A stretch of DNA of 64,000 bases from JAOZTV01 sp965371805 (GTDB lineage Bacteria; Acidobacteriota; Aminicenantia; UBA2199): positions 1-64,000 of the forward strand of contig CBDUZW010000003.1 in assembly GCA_965371805.1 (NCBI GenBank), read 5' to 3'. Both the position numbers and the translations under genes were made by a program. Each line of letters opens with the position of its first letter. Positions within the stretch are counted from its first letter, which is position 1. The notes under the pieces are model-generated. The model was not told the origin of the DNA and did no database searches. It saw only the letters and a program-made list of their open reading frames with translations. Below, piece by piece: positions 52,797 through 62,355 of this stretch.

Positions 52797-54419
52797 TTAG
52801 CATTTTATTTCTGAGTTTTTTCTATCGTAATAATACCAGTTTAATACCAGGCAAATTGCATAGTAGACTGCAAATCCGTAAAGAGCATATTCTGCAGTAC
52901 CTGCACTTACCTGCTGACCAAATACTTTTGGAATAATGAATGCACCGTAAGCTGCAATTGCTGATGTCCATCCAAGTACCGGTCCTGCCTTTTCTTTCGA
53001 GAAAATATAGGGAATACTTCTAAAAGTAGATCCATTTCCTATCCCCGTAGTCATAAAAAGTACCATAAATGAAATAAAGAAGGGCCACCAGTATTCTTCC
53101 GGAGTCTGAGACCCCTTAGTCTGTACAACAAAATATGCAACAGACAATGCAGCAATAATCTGAAAGACAGTACTTACAGCTGTAACTCTTGATCCGCTGT
53201 TGATCTTATCAGAAATAATACCTCCAACCGGTCTGATTAAAGCACCTATAACAGGTCCTAAAAATGCCCATATCATAATATTTGGTGCATTAGGATTAAT
53301 CCATGTTGGATCTGCCGGATTTGAATATACAAATATGTCCTGAGCCAGTTTTGGAAATACCATTGAATATCCTATAAATGATCCAAATGTCATTGTATAT
53401 ATAATTGTCATTATCCAATTATGTTTATCACCAAGAATTGAAAACTGCTTATTCAGATTTTCCTTGATCTCACCAGGTGTAGCAAATTTCATCAGAAAAA
53501 CAGATAATAAGACAACAATTGGCAGTACTATCCACATTGCAATATTCTTCATCCCCCATGATCCCCATGGTAAACCTATCAATAGAAATGCCCCGACAGC
53601 CGCAGCTATTAATCCAAGAATGACCATATATAGAGTTTTGGAAACACCTTTAGCAGTATTCGGTAAACTAGGAGTTCCGGTTGAGACATTATTCATAAAA
53701 AAGAAAGCGCCAAGAGTTGCCATTGATATTAATGGAACCCAAACCCACGCAGCATTTTGAAGACCTGCAAAAGGTGCACCCTTTGCTGTTGCAACTAATC
53801 CTGCTGTTCCTCCAAATAAAGATAATGTAACAACCATGGGAATAAGTTTCTGCATAACACCAACCCCTAAATTACCCAATCCGGCATTCATGCCAAGTGA
53901 ATATCCTTGTATTTTTTTAGGAAAGAAGAAACTGATATTGCTCATTGAAGAGGCAAAATTTCCCCCTCCAAAACCTGATAGCAGTGCCATTATAGCAAAA
54001 AACATATAAGGTGTATTTATATCACTCAAAGCAATGCCTGTACCAATTGCAGGTATAAGAAGAAGTCCGGTAGTAATAAATATAACATTTCTTCCTCCAC
54101 CAATAGATATTAGAAATGAATTTGGAAGTCTTAATGTAGCACCGGATAAACCTGCAATTGCAGGAAGAGTATAATATAGACTATTTATCTCTTTTAATGC
54201 AGCTATATATTCCTTTGTACCTGAAACAAGTCCTTCAGTCATCCCAAAGGTAAACCCGAAATCCTTCATGTATTTTATCAATACCCCCCACATGATCCAT
54301 ACAGAAAATGCAAGTAATAGAGCTGGTATTGATGCCCATAGATTTTTATTGGCTATCTTCTTACCTGTTGAATTCCAAAAGGATTCATCCTCTACATTCC
54401 AGTCTTTAATATTTATCAT
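52797..54419 (-). CDS. narK: NarK-family nitrate/nitrite transporter (second copy)
   Basis: A 540-residue MFS transporter with 12 predicted spans. Family motifs include GGGNFASSMSNISFFFPKK (nitrate signature region) and GPVIGALIRPVGGIISDKIN. NarK proteins take up nitrate with protons or exchange it for nitrite. ATG 54419 is preferred: the preceding NarK gene ends TAA at 54421, and GGAG/GGGAG lie just before it. The two NarK genes are clearly different from each other, so they may divide the symport and antiport roles, as fused NarK1-NarK2 proteins do in some bacteria. Confidence 0.93.
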   Translation of the reverse strand: MINIKDWNVEDESFWNSTGKKIANKNLWASIPALLLAFSVWIMWGVLIKYMKDFGFTFGMTEGLVSGTKEYIAALKEINSLYYTLPAIAGLSGATLRLPNSFLISIGGGRNVIFITTGLLLIPAIGTGIALSDINTPYMFFAIMALLSGFGGGNFASSMSNISFFFPKKIQGYSLGMNAGLGNLGVGVMQKLIPMVVTLSLFGGTAGLVATAKGAPFAGLQNAAWVWVPLISMATLGAFFFMNNVSTGTPSLPNTAKGVSKTLYMVILGLIAAAVGAFLLIGLPWGSWGMKNIAMWIVLPIVVLLSVFLMKFATPGEIKENLNKQFSILGDKHNWIMTIIYTMTFGSFIGYSMVFPKLAQDIFVYSNPADPTWINPNAPNIMIWAFLGPVIGALIRPVGGIISDKINSGSRVTAVSTVFQIIAALSVAYFVVQTKGSQTPEEYWWPFFISFMVLFMTTGIGNGSTFRSIPYIFSKEKAGPVLGWTSAIAAYGAFIIPKVFGQQVSAGTAEYALYGFAVYYAICLVLNWYYYDRKNSEIKC

Positions 54420-54420
54420 A

Positions 54421-55938
54421 TTATGCTCCCACTCCATTATTTTCAATTTTTGTCTCCAGGTCTGTTAAAAGTTCAGGAGCTTTCTTTTTTATCATTTTCC
54501 TGGCAACCATATGAAGCCATATCAGGCAGGCTATTGCAAGAACAAGAAAAAACATCCATGTAGTATTCCACAGTCCTGTCCCCTTTAATAGATATCCGAA
54601 TATAACCGGGCAGAAAAAACCACCTAATCCACCGACTACTCCTACAATGCCACCGACTACTCCTACATCTTCAGGGAAATAATCAGGAATAAATTTATAG
54701 ACTGCCGCCTTTCCAATCCCCATCATTATACCTACTACAAATACAAAAAAAGTAAATATCCATACATTTGCCTGAAAGAATATATGTGTAATTCCTCTAG
54801 CAAGCAGCTGCTTCTTTTTCACTATATCACCTGGTTTTACAATTGGTTTTTGCCAGAAACTTGATTTTGGAAAAACAAGAACGTTAGGTTCAACCTCCAA
54901 TAATCCGGCTTTAGATTTATTGCTATACATATATATCTTATTTTCAACTTTTATATATTCTTTAGTAACCTCTGTTACAGTTCCGCTTTTTCGTGCCATT
55001 ATACCCTGTCCCGGAGACTGTATCTCCATTCGGGGAATAATTAATAGTGCAGAAGATACTATTATTGCTCCTAATACTATATACATTATTAAACGGGCAC
55101 CAAATTTATCCGATAGCCATCCACCAAAGGCTCTGATAACTCCGGATGGGAGACTGAATATAGCTGCCATCAGACCGGCAGTTGCAATTGTCATCGAATA
55201 GACATTAACATAATATGGAATAAGCCATTGTGCCAATGCTACAAATCCACCAAAAACCAGAAAATAATAGAGACCATATCTCCAGACCCTCATCTGTTTA
55301 AGAGGAGCCAGGCGCTGTTTAAGTGTTTTTCCCGGATCTTCTTTAACTTTTTTAGAAAATGTAGTAAACCAGAATATAATTGCCATGATAAAAAGAACAG
55401 CTGCATATATCTTAGGCATCGTTCTCCACCCTTCAAGATTATTCCCATTATCTGTTAAATGTTTTAGAAGAAACGGAGCTCCCATACTTGTAAGCGCTGC
55501 TCCTGCATTTCCTGCACCGAATATTCCTAGAGCTGTACCCTGATTTTCCTTTTTAAACCATACAGAGGTATATGCAATTCCAACAGCAAAGGACGCACCA
55601 CTTATCCCGAAACCAAGACTGCCGATAATAAATGTATAAAAAGAATCAGCTAAACTTAGTAAATATGTTGAGACAGAAGCTACCAGCATAAGAATTGTAT
55701 AAACGATCCGTCCACCATATTTATCAGTTAAAATTCCCACAGGAAGTCTTACCAGGGCTCCTGTTAATACGGGGACGCCGATCAGCCATCCAATTTGAGC
55801 CTTATCCCAGGAAAAAACTCCACTATCTACTAAAAAGGTGACTAACACTCCGTTCATCATCCAGACTGCAAAACAAATGGTAAATGCGACTGTATTCATC
55901 CCCAGGACTATATTAGCTTTTTTTTGTTCACTTAACAC
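54421..55938 (-). CDS. narK: NarK-family transporter with an inserted beta-barrel-like domain (first copy)
   Basis: A 505-residue MFS nitrate/nitrite transporter: N-terminal spans with LIGVPVLTGALVRLPVGILT, the signature GISGASFAVGIAYTSVWFKK and GAGNAGAAL. About residues 305-382, in the second half of the protein, are hydrophilic and not typical of NarK: GTVTEVTKEYIKVENKIY and IVKPGDIVKKKQLLARGITH resemble a biotinyl/lipoyl or sandwich-barrel hybrid fold. The following GGIVGVVGGLGGFFCPVIFG is the second nitrate signature. It lies between narI and the second narK. Confidence 0.92.
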   Translation of the reverse strand: MLSEQKKANIVLGMNTVAFTICFAVWMMNGVLVTFLVDSGVFSWDKAQIGWLIGVPVLTGALVRLPVGILTDKYGGRIVYTILMLVASVSTYLLSLADSFYTFIIGSLGFGISGASFAVGIAYTSVWFKKENQGTALGIFGAGNAGAALTSMGAPFLLKHLTDNGNNLEGWRTMPKIYAAVLFIMAIIFWFTTFSKKVKEDPGKTLKQRLAPLKQMRVWRYGLYYFLVFGGFVALAQWLIPYYVNVYSMTIATAGLMAAIFSLPSGVIRAFGGWLSDKFGARLIMYIVLGAIIVSSALLIIPRMEIQSPGQGIMARKSGTVTEVTKEYIKVENKIYMYSNKSKAGLLEVEPNVLVFPKSSFWQKPIVKPGDIVKKKQLLARGITHIFFQANVWIFTFFVFVVGIMMGIGKAAVYKFIPDYFPEDVGVVGGIVGVVGGLGGFFCPVIFGYLLKGTGLWNTTWMFFLVLAIACLIWLHMVARKMIKKKAPELLTDLETKIENNGVGA

Positions 55939-55962
55939 TATATTTCCTCCTATCTCTAAGGC

Positions 55963-56682
55963 TTAATGAGATTTATTTTCTATTTCTCTTATTTTTTTTC
56001 TATCCCAATACCATCTGACCATCTGAAGTTTTCGCCATATATAAGGCAGTGGCAATACAAGTGCATGGATCAGCCTTGTAAATGGGAAAAGAAATATGAT
56101 CGAAAACGCGCTGGCAATATGAAGTTTCACTATAAAAGGCATTGCGGAAATAAACGAAAGATCAGGATTGACTTTAAAAATTGATAAAAGATAGGGGCTC
56201 AGAGATGACGCAAACCATGAGGAACCATATCTGTAAAACAATGCTACATAGAGACCTGACAGGATTTGAACAGTTAATATTCCCAGAACTACCCAGTCTG
56301 CGGAACTGGTAACTATTTTTACCTTTTTATCTATTACTCTTCTGATCATAATATTTAGAAGACCTGTAAAAGTTAAAAGCCCGAATATTAAAACAGATAT
56401 CTCCATTATATAAAGTCTAAAGGGTTCATGATTCCAAATTAGAGTTGCCTCAGGAAAAAGGAACCAGAACAGATGTGCAGTAAAAATTACGAGAAGACCA
56501 TAATGAAACGGCACTAATCCCCAAAAATGCTGTCGGTTTTCCAGAAACTGTGATGATAAACTTGAATAAACAAAAGATGTTTTCTTATATCTATAAATAG
56601 ATACTAGAAAAAAAGTAAAAATGCTCAAATATGGAAGGATTATAAAAAAAAATGTATCTATAATCTCTTTAAATTGTTCCAT
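55963..56682 (-). CDS. narI: Respiratory nitrate reductase gamma subunit (di-haem b)
   Basis: A 239-residue five-span protein that oxidises quinol and hands electrons to NarH. Histidines in position to bind the two b haems occur in FWGLVPFHYGLLVIFTAHLF and PFIVKLHIASAFSIIFLFPF, with a further one in FTRLIHAL. ATG 56682 has GGAGG nine to ten bases upstream and overlaps the narJ end by 14 bases; the frame runs further into narJ without a site. Length is usual for NarI. Confidence 0.94.
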   Translation of the reverse strand: MEQFKEIIDTFFFIILPYLSIFTFFLVSIYRYKKTSFVYSSLSSQFLENRQHFWGLVPFHYGLLVIFTAHLFWFLFPEATLIWNHEPFRLYIMEISVLIFGLLTFTGLLNIMIRRVIDKKVKIVTSSADWVVLGILTVQILSGLYVALFYRYGSSWFASSLSPYLLSIFKVNPDLSFISAMPFIVKLHIASAFSIIFLFPFTRLIHALVLPLPYIWRKLQMVRWYWDRKKIREIENKSH

Positions 56683-57196
56683 TATGTGATACCTCCAAAA
56701 ATTGATTTTGAAAAAAATCATTCGTAAACTTTATAAGATGTTTATAAGGACTCTCAGAATTTTCAAATCCTTTTGAAATTTTTTTTAATGCCGGGATAAT
56801 ATAATCTTTACCAAAAACCTTCTGTTCCTCTGATCCCATCCTGATAAGAAGGGCAATGATATGGGTCAGATGATCAGGAAGGTCCCTCGTCTCCTTTACT
56901 CCCTTATCTTTCATAAGATTTCTGACCTTAACCAGAAATTGTCCCCTATTATAATTTTCACCGTATAAATGCCATCCAATATCAAGGCAGGTAGCAGGAT
57001 TCATATCAAAGCTGGATATATAAATTTCCTGTAAACTTTTTAATTCTGATTGCAGGGACAAACTAAAAAATTGTTTTAGTTCATGCTGTTCGTCCTCATT
57101 AAAACCATCATATTCAATACTGGTCAACATTTCCATGTATCCATTTTGAGGATATTGGAAAAAAGGGATCAGATCAGAAAGCTGAGAATTCATCAT
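56669..57196 (-). CDS. narJ: Nitrate reductase molybdenum cofactor assembly chaperone
   Basis: A 175-residue helical protein of the NarJ/TorD chaperone group, which helps to insert the molybdenum cofactor into NarG. Conserved segments are ISSFDMNPATCLDIGWHLYG and NYNRGQFLVKVRNLMKDKG, and the mid-region ETRDLPDHLTHIIALL. The start lies directly after the narH stop and the end overlaps narI, typical of the nar operon. Confidence 0.94.
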   Translation of the reverse strand: MMNSQLSDLIPFFQYPQNGYMEMLTSIEYDGFNEDEQHELKQFFSLSLQSELKSLQEIYISSFDMNPATCLDIGWHLYGENYNRGQFLVKVRNLMKDKGVKETRDLPDHLTHIIALLIRMGSEEQKVFGKDYIIPALKKISKGFENSESPYKHLIKFTNDFFQNQFLEVSHNGTI

Positions 57197-57197
57197 A

Positions 57198-58688
57198 TTA
57201 TAGTCCTCTTTTCGGTTCTTCTCTAAATCCGAACCCTGTCTCCTGCTTATGTTTCAGCGGATCTTCATACATTTCAATAGCCTGTTCTCTATGACTTGCA
57301 GGAATTACAAACCTCTCATTAAATGTGCTTAATGATGTGGCCTGATATATGGCCTCTGCCTCTTCTTTTGAACAGTCAGCTTTAATTAATGCATTTTCTG
57401 CATCCTTTAAATCAATATCTCCAACTGTAACAGCTCGTCTATACGTCCTTATAGCTGATTGCTTTTCCAGGGCATAGCGGACAAATTTTTCATCTCCCCC
57501 ACTAAACATATTCGCCAGATACTTTATCGGCAGCCTGGCTTTATCAAAATCCGGAAAGAAATCCTCATTTACATTTTTAACCTGTTTGCCGTCTTGAGCA
57601 GACATAACAGGTAGTAATGGAGGAACATAAAAAAGCATTGGAAGGGTTCTATACTCCACATGAGGAGGAAGTGCAATTCCCCATTTTTTTACAAAATCAT
57701 AAACGGGAGATTTTTGTGCCGACTCAATTGTAGAATCAGCAATACCATTTTTCTTTGCTTCCCTGATAACATTTTCATCAAAGGGATCAAGGATCATATC
57801 TCTTTGTGCTTTTAAAAGTTGATCATCAGGCAGAGAGGCTGTCTCCTCTATCTTCTCAGCATCATAGAGTAAAACTCCAAGGTATCTGATTCGCCCTACA
57901 CAGGAGTGGAAACATGCAGGAGCCTGTCCTGTCTCAACCCTGGGAAAACATAGGATACATTTCTCTGATTTCCCTGTATTCCAGTTAAAGTATGTTTTCT
58001 TATATGGGCAGGCAGACACACATGATCTCCATGCACGGCATCTTTTCTGGTCGATCAATACAATACCGTCCTCCCCTCTTTTATACATTGCACCGGATGG
58101 ACATGATGCAACACAAGCGGGATTCATACAATGATTACAGATTCTTGGAAAATAGAACATAACAAGCCTCTCAATTGCAAACATCTGATCCCGCTGTTCA
58201 GGAGTTAAATTTTCAAGATTTATATCATTTTTTGCATACACGGATGAACCGCTGAGATCATCGTCCCAGTTGGGTCCCGCCTTTATATCAATATACTCTC
58301 CGGTAACCATTGAAATAGGTTTGGCTGTAGGCTGGTCATCCGATCCCTTTGGATTGAATAATGCCTTATAGTCATATGTCCATGGTTCATAATAATCATC
58401 CATAGTAGGCATATTGGGATTATGAAATATATTAGTAAAGGACTTTAACTTATCTGTAGACTTTAATCTAATCTTTCCCTTATTTTCTACCCAACCACCC
58501 TTATATTTTTCCTGATCTTCCCATCTTGTAGGAAAACCTGTTCCTGGTTTTGTTTCTACATTATTCCACCACATATACTCAGTACCTTTCCGGTCTGTCC
58601 AGATATTCTTACAGGCTATACTGCATGTATGACATCCAATGCATTTATCAAGATGAAAAACCATTGAAATTTGTGATCTTATATCCAT
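57198..58688 (-). CDS. narH: Respiratory nitrate reductase beta subunit (Fe-S)
   Basis: A 496-residue iron-sulfur protein that links NarI and NarG. The cluster ligands are in HLDKCIGCHTCSIACKN, ICNHCMNPACVASCPSG, KRCRAWRSCVSACPYKK (with the tryptophan that marks the 3Fe-4S cluster) and KCILCFPRVETGQAPACFHS. It follows narG after 22 bases. The residues match NarH of cytoplasm-facing enzymes; no export signal is present. Confidence 0.97.
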   Translation of the reverse strand: MDIRSQISMVFHLDKCIGCHTCSIACKNIWTDRKGTEYMWWNNVETKPGTGFPTRWEDQEKYKGGWVENKGKIRLKSTDKLKSFTNIFHNPNMPTMDDYYEPWTYDYKALFNPKGSDDQPTAKPISMVTGEYIDIKAGPNWDDDLSGSSVYAKNDINLENLTPEQRDQMFAIERLVMFYFPRICNHCMNPACVASCPSGAMYKRGEDGIVLIDQKRCRAWRSCVSACPYKKTYFNWNTGKSEKCILCFPRVETGQAPACFHSCVGRIRYLGVLLYDAEKIEETASLPDDQLLKAQRDMILDPFDENVIREAKKNGIADSTIESAQKSPVYDFVKKWGIALPPHVEYRTLPMLFYVPPLLPVMSAQDGKQVKNVNEDFFPDFDKARLPIKYLANMFSGGDEKFVRYALEKQSAIRTYRRAVTVGDIDLKDAENALIKADCSKEEAEAIYQATSLSTFNERFVIPASHREQAIEMYEDPLKHKQETGFGFREEPKRGL

Positions 58689-58710
58689 ATCAATCTCCTC
58701 ATAATCTCTT

Positions 58711-61700
58711 TTACCATATAAGTTTAGGTAATTTTCTTACCATAATAAATGTGTCTCTATTAGCTCCGGTCGGTCCCCAGTAATTAAAGTGAAATGTAAA
58801 TTGTCCATATCCACCAACCATCAGATTGGGTTTTAATTTTGTTCTGGTCAAGCTGTTATTCGTCCCGGCCCTTTTATTCCCCCGTTTCGGAGATTTTGGT
58901 ACAGAAAGTGTCCGTTCCGTAGCATGATATATAATAACTATACCTCTCGGGATCCTTGCACTCACATTAGCTCTGGTTACAACCACACCATTATCATTAA
59001 AAACTTCTACCCAGTCATTATCTATAATTCCAAGCTCCTCTGCATCCTTATCATTTATCCAGAAAGGCTCTACTCCACGGCTGAGTGTGGACATCCTATG
59101 GTTATCTCCATAAGTTGAATGAATATGCCATTTGCCGTGAGGAGTTAGATAGTTGAATATTTTTACCTTTTCACCATTCTCTTCAGAAACAAGATCAGCA
59201 TACTGTGTAGGAGTAGGTTTAGGTTTAAAAGTTGGTAAATGTTCTCCAAACTGAATATAACCGGGATGATCAAGATAAAAATGCTGTCTACCGGTTAAGG
59301 TTCTCCAGGGAACATCCTTTTCAACATTATATGTAAATGCAGAATAAGGCCTTCCATTGTCCATTAAGCCAGACCACATAGGACTATTAAGAAGTCTTCG
59401 GGGCTGGGCACAGAGATCATCAAAACTGAGTCTGACATTTCTATCTTTTTCCGCCAGATCAGCCAGTTTCAGGCCGGTTTTTTTCTCCATGTTCTTATAT
59501 GATCTATATGCAAGCTCACCATTTGTGACCGTTGCCAGTTGAAGAATTGTATTGCAGACATCTTTAGCATCTTTTAAAGAGGGATATACATTCCCATCCC
59601 ATTTCTCTGTCGGGCTTTCCTCAATTAATTTTTCATATTCATCTTTTACATCATATTTTGTTCCATGAGCACCAAGTCCGTTTTTAGGAACATTGGGACC
59701 GTAGGATATGAATTTTTTATAAACATTCTTAAAATCCCTCGAAACAACCTTAATACCCGGCATAGTTTTTCCCGGTATCGCTTCAATTTCTCCCTTTGAC
59801 CAGTCTTTTATCTCTTTCTGAGCGATCTCACCCGGTGTATCATGAAGAATAGGAACAGAAAGAATATCATCTACAGGTTCAGGAAAATGTGTTTCCGACA
59901 AATTTGAAAAGGTTTCGGCAATTGCCTTAAAAATGTCCCAGTCACTTTTCGATTCCCATGAAGGTGGAACGGCTTCCTGGAGGGGGTGTATAAAACTATG
60001 CATATCTGTAGAGTTTAGATCATCCTTCTCATACCAGGTAGCTGCCGGTAGAATAATATCAGAATAAAGGGCCGAAGTATCCATACGGAAATTAAGGTCT
60101 ACAATAAGATCCATTTTCCCTGTTGGTGCTTTTTCATGCCATTTGACATCTTCAACAGAGTCCTTTGCAAAGGTATCGTCCGAAACAGCATTTGAATGGG
60201 TGCCTAAATAATGTTTAAGAAAATATTCATGTCCCTTTGCACTGCCTCCAATTGCATTTCCTCTCCATATAAACCATATTCTGGGAAAGTTCTTCGGATT
60301 ATCCGGGTCCTCAATGGAGTATTTCAGTTCTCCATTTTTTAATTTATTTACAACGAAATCCGCGACCTCTTTCTCACTTTCAGCACCACTCTTTTTTGCT
60401 TCAACAGCAAGATCAAGAGGATTTGTTTCATATTGAGGATAAAAAGGCAACCAGCCATTTTTAACTGCCTTAACATTTATATCTATTGTATGTCCCTTAG
60501 CCAGAGTGCCTTCAGGTTGATCTTTTGGAACTGTATGATAATCTGTAAAAGATTTTTCATATCTCCATTGATTGGAATGAATATAATGCCAACTTGGTGT
60601 GTTCTGCATTCTGGAAGGTGCATGCCAGTCTTTTGCAAATGCAATAGAACCCCAGGATTCTCCCGGAGCCAGTTTCTCCTGCCCCACATAATGACCGAGT
60701 CCTCCTCCATTCTTTCCTATACAGCCACAAAACATCAATGCATGAATAGCAGAACGGTAGATCAGGTTCGCATGATACCAGTGATTAATCCCGGCTCCAA
60801 TTATAACCGTACAGCGTCCTTCAGTCTTTTCAGCAGTATTGGCCCATTCTCTTGCAAAACGGATAAGGTCTTCCTTTGCGATCCCGGTATATTTTTCTGA
60901 CCAGGTTGGAGTATAAAGAGCATCTTCCTCATAGTCTTTGGGATATCCCTTTAAACCTCTTGGAACTCCATACTGAGCCATTAGAAGATCATAAACGGTT
61001 GCAACCGGTATCTTACCCGATTCTGTTTCAATATATTTTACCGGAACCTCTCTCATGATAGTAGTACCCCCTGCAAAATCATCCATCTCTACTTGAAATA
61101 CTTCATCCGGCTGCTCAAGAAAGGATAGTTGGGGACTAATAACAGAACCATCAACTGCATCTTCAAGCTTCAAGTTCCATTTTCCTGTCTCTTTTTCTCC
61201 CCATCTATGACCTACGCTTCCCTGTGGGATTTTTGTACATTTATCTTTTTCATCCCACATAAGGAATTTCCAGTCACCATTTTCAATGTTTTTATGTTTT
61301 TCAATTCTGTTTGCTCTTAAAAGCTGGTCCGGTTTATATGATTTTTTACCTTTCTTTAATTCTACCAAAAAGGGAGAATCGGTAAATTTTTTTGAATAAT
61401 TAAGAAAATAATCAATTTTCTTCTCATGATGAAACTCTTTCAAAATAACATGATTTACGGCCATCCACCATGCCCCATCCTGCCCTGCATTTACAGAGAT
61501 CCATTCATCACCATATTTCGAAACCTGAGAAAAATCAGGAGAAAAAACAACTAATTTAGTACCATTATGTCTTGCTTCCGATACAAAATGAACATCCGGG
61601 GTCCTTGTCATACTGAGATTAGCACCCATTACAGCAATCATTTTTGCATTATACCAGTCAGCTGATTCCTGAACATCAGTCTGTTCTCCCCATGTTTCCG

Positions 61701-62355
61701 GAGAGGCAGAGGGAAGATCGCAATACCAGTCATAAAAAGAGAGTGATACACCACCGACAAGCTGCATTAAACGGGCTCCGGCAGCATAACTGACCATTGA
61801 CATTGCAGGAATAGGAGAAAAACCTGCTATACGGTCAGGGCCATGTTTTTTAATTGTGTGTACCATAGATGCCGCTATTATTTCACGTACCGTATCCCAG
61901 CTTGCCCTGCGTAAGCCTCCTTTTCCTCTTGCCTTCTGCCATCCTTTTCTTTTTTCCACATCTGAAACCATCGAATCCCAGGCTTCAACAGGGTCAGAAT
62001 ATTTTGAGCGGGCATTCTCCCAGAGATCCAGTAAAACACCTCTGATATATGGGTATTTTATTCTTAAAGGACTGTATAGATACCATGAAAATGAGATACC
62101 ACGCTGACATCCTCTGGGTTCATAAGGGGGAATTCCTTTCTGCAGTTTCGGATAATCAAGCCCCTGCATCTCCCAGGTCACGATTCCGTCTTTAACATGG
62201 ATCTGCCAGGTACAACCACCTGTACAATTTACTCCATGAGTACTTCGTACTACCTTATCATACTGCCATCGATTCCTATAGAATTCTTCAGATCTGCGGT
62301 CCTTTGGCGACACCTTATCTTTTACCCAGGGAATATTTTTCTTAAATTTACTCAT
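58711..62355 (-). CDS. narG: Respiratory nitrate reductase alpha subunit (molybdenum)
   Basis: The 1214-residue catalytic subunit reduces nitrate to nitrite. The FS0 cluster ligands are His40, Cys44, Cys48 and Cys83 (THGVNCTGGCTW ... EPRGCQRG), and the molybdenum ligand is Asp213 in YDWYCDLPSASPETWGEQ. No twin-arginine leader is present, so the active site faces the cytoplasm. ATG 62355 has GAAGGAG six bases away and overlaps the cytochrome c stop by 8 bases; the frame opens at a TTG inside that site. It is the first of the narGHJI genes. Full length compared with known NarG (about 1200-1250). Confidence 0.98.
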   Translation of the reverse strand: MSKFKKNIPWVKDKVSPKDRRSEEFYRNRWQYDKVVRSTHGVNCTGGCTWQIHVKDGIVTWEMQGLDYPKLQKGIPPYEPRGCQRGISFSWYLYSPLRIKYPYIRGVLLDLWENARSKYSDPVEAWDSMVSDVEKRKGWQKARGKGGLRRASWDTVREIIAASMVHTIKKHGPDRIAGFSPIPAMSMVSYAAGARLMQLVGGVSLSFYDWYCDLPSASPETWGEQTDVQESADWYNAKMIAVMGANLSMTRTPDVHFVSEARHNGTKLVVFSPDFSQVSKYGDEWISVNAGQDGAWWMAVNHVILKEFHHEKKIDYFLNYSKKFTDSPFLVELKKGKKSYKPDQLLRANRIEKHKNIENGDWKFLMWDEKDKCTKIPQGSVGHRWGEKETGKWNLKLEDAVDGSVISPQLSFLEQPDEVFQVEMDDFAGGTTIMREVPVKYIETESGKIPVATVYDLLMAQYGVPRGLKGYPKDYEEDALYTPTWSEKYTGIAKEDLIRFAREWANTAEKTEGRCTVIIGAGINHWYHANLIYRSAIHALMFCGCIGKNGGGLGHYVGQEKLAPGESWGSIAFAKDWHAPSRMQNTPSWHYIHSNQWRYEKSFTDYHTVPKDQPEGTLAKGHTIDINVKAVKNGWLPFYPQYETNPLDLAVEAKKSGAESEKEVADFVVNKLKNGELKYSIEDPDNPKNFPRIWFIWRGNAIGGSAKGHEYFLKHYLGTHSNAVSDDTFAKDSVEDVKWHEKAPTGKMDLIVDLNFRMDTSALYSDIILPAATWYEKDDLNSTDMHSFIHPLQEAVPPSWESKSDWDIFKAIAETFSNLSETHFPEPVDDILSVPILHDTPGEIAQKEIKDWSKGEIEAIPGKTMPGIKVVSRDFKNVYKKFISYGPNVPKNGLGAHGTKYDVKDEYEKLIEESPTEKWDGNVYPSLKDAKDVCNTILQLATVTNGELAYRSYKNMEKKTGLKLADLAEKDRNVRLSFDDLCAQPRRLLNSPMWSGLMDNGRPYSAFTYNVEKDVPWRTLTGRQHFYLDHPGYIQFGEHLPTFKPKPTPTQYADLVSEENGEKVKIFNYLTPHGKWHIHSTYGDNHRMSTLSRGVEPFWINDKDAEELGIIDNDWVEVFNDNGVVVTRANVSARIPRGIVIIYHATERTLSVPKSPKRGNKRAGTNNSLTRTKLKPNLMVGGYGQFTFHFNYWGPTGANRDTFIMVRKLPKLIW

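Noticed and set aside
60433..60900. A 155-codon plus-strand open frame within narG
   Set aside because: It is antisense to a highly conserved part of narG, has no ribosome binding site and no recognisable protein pattern.
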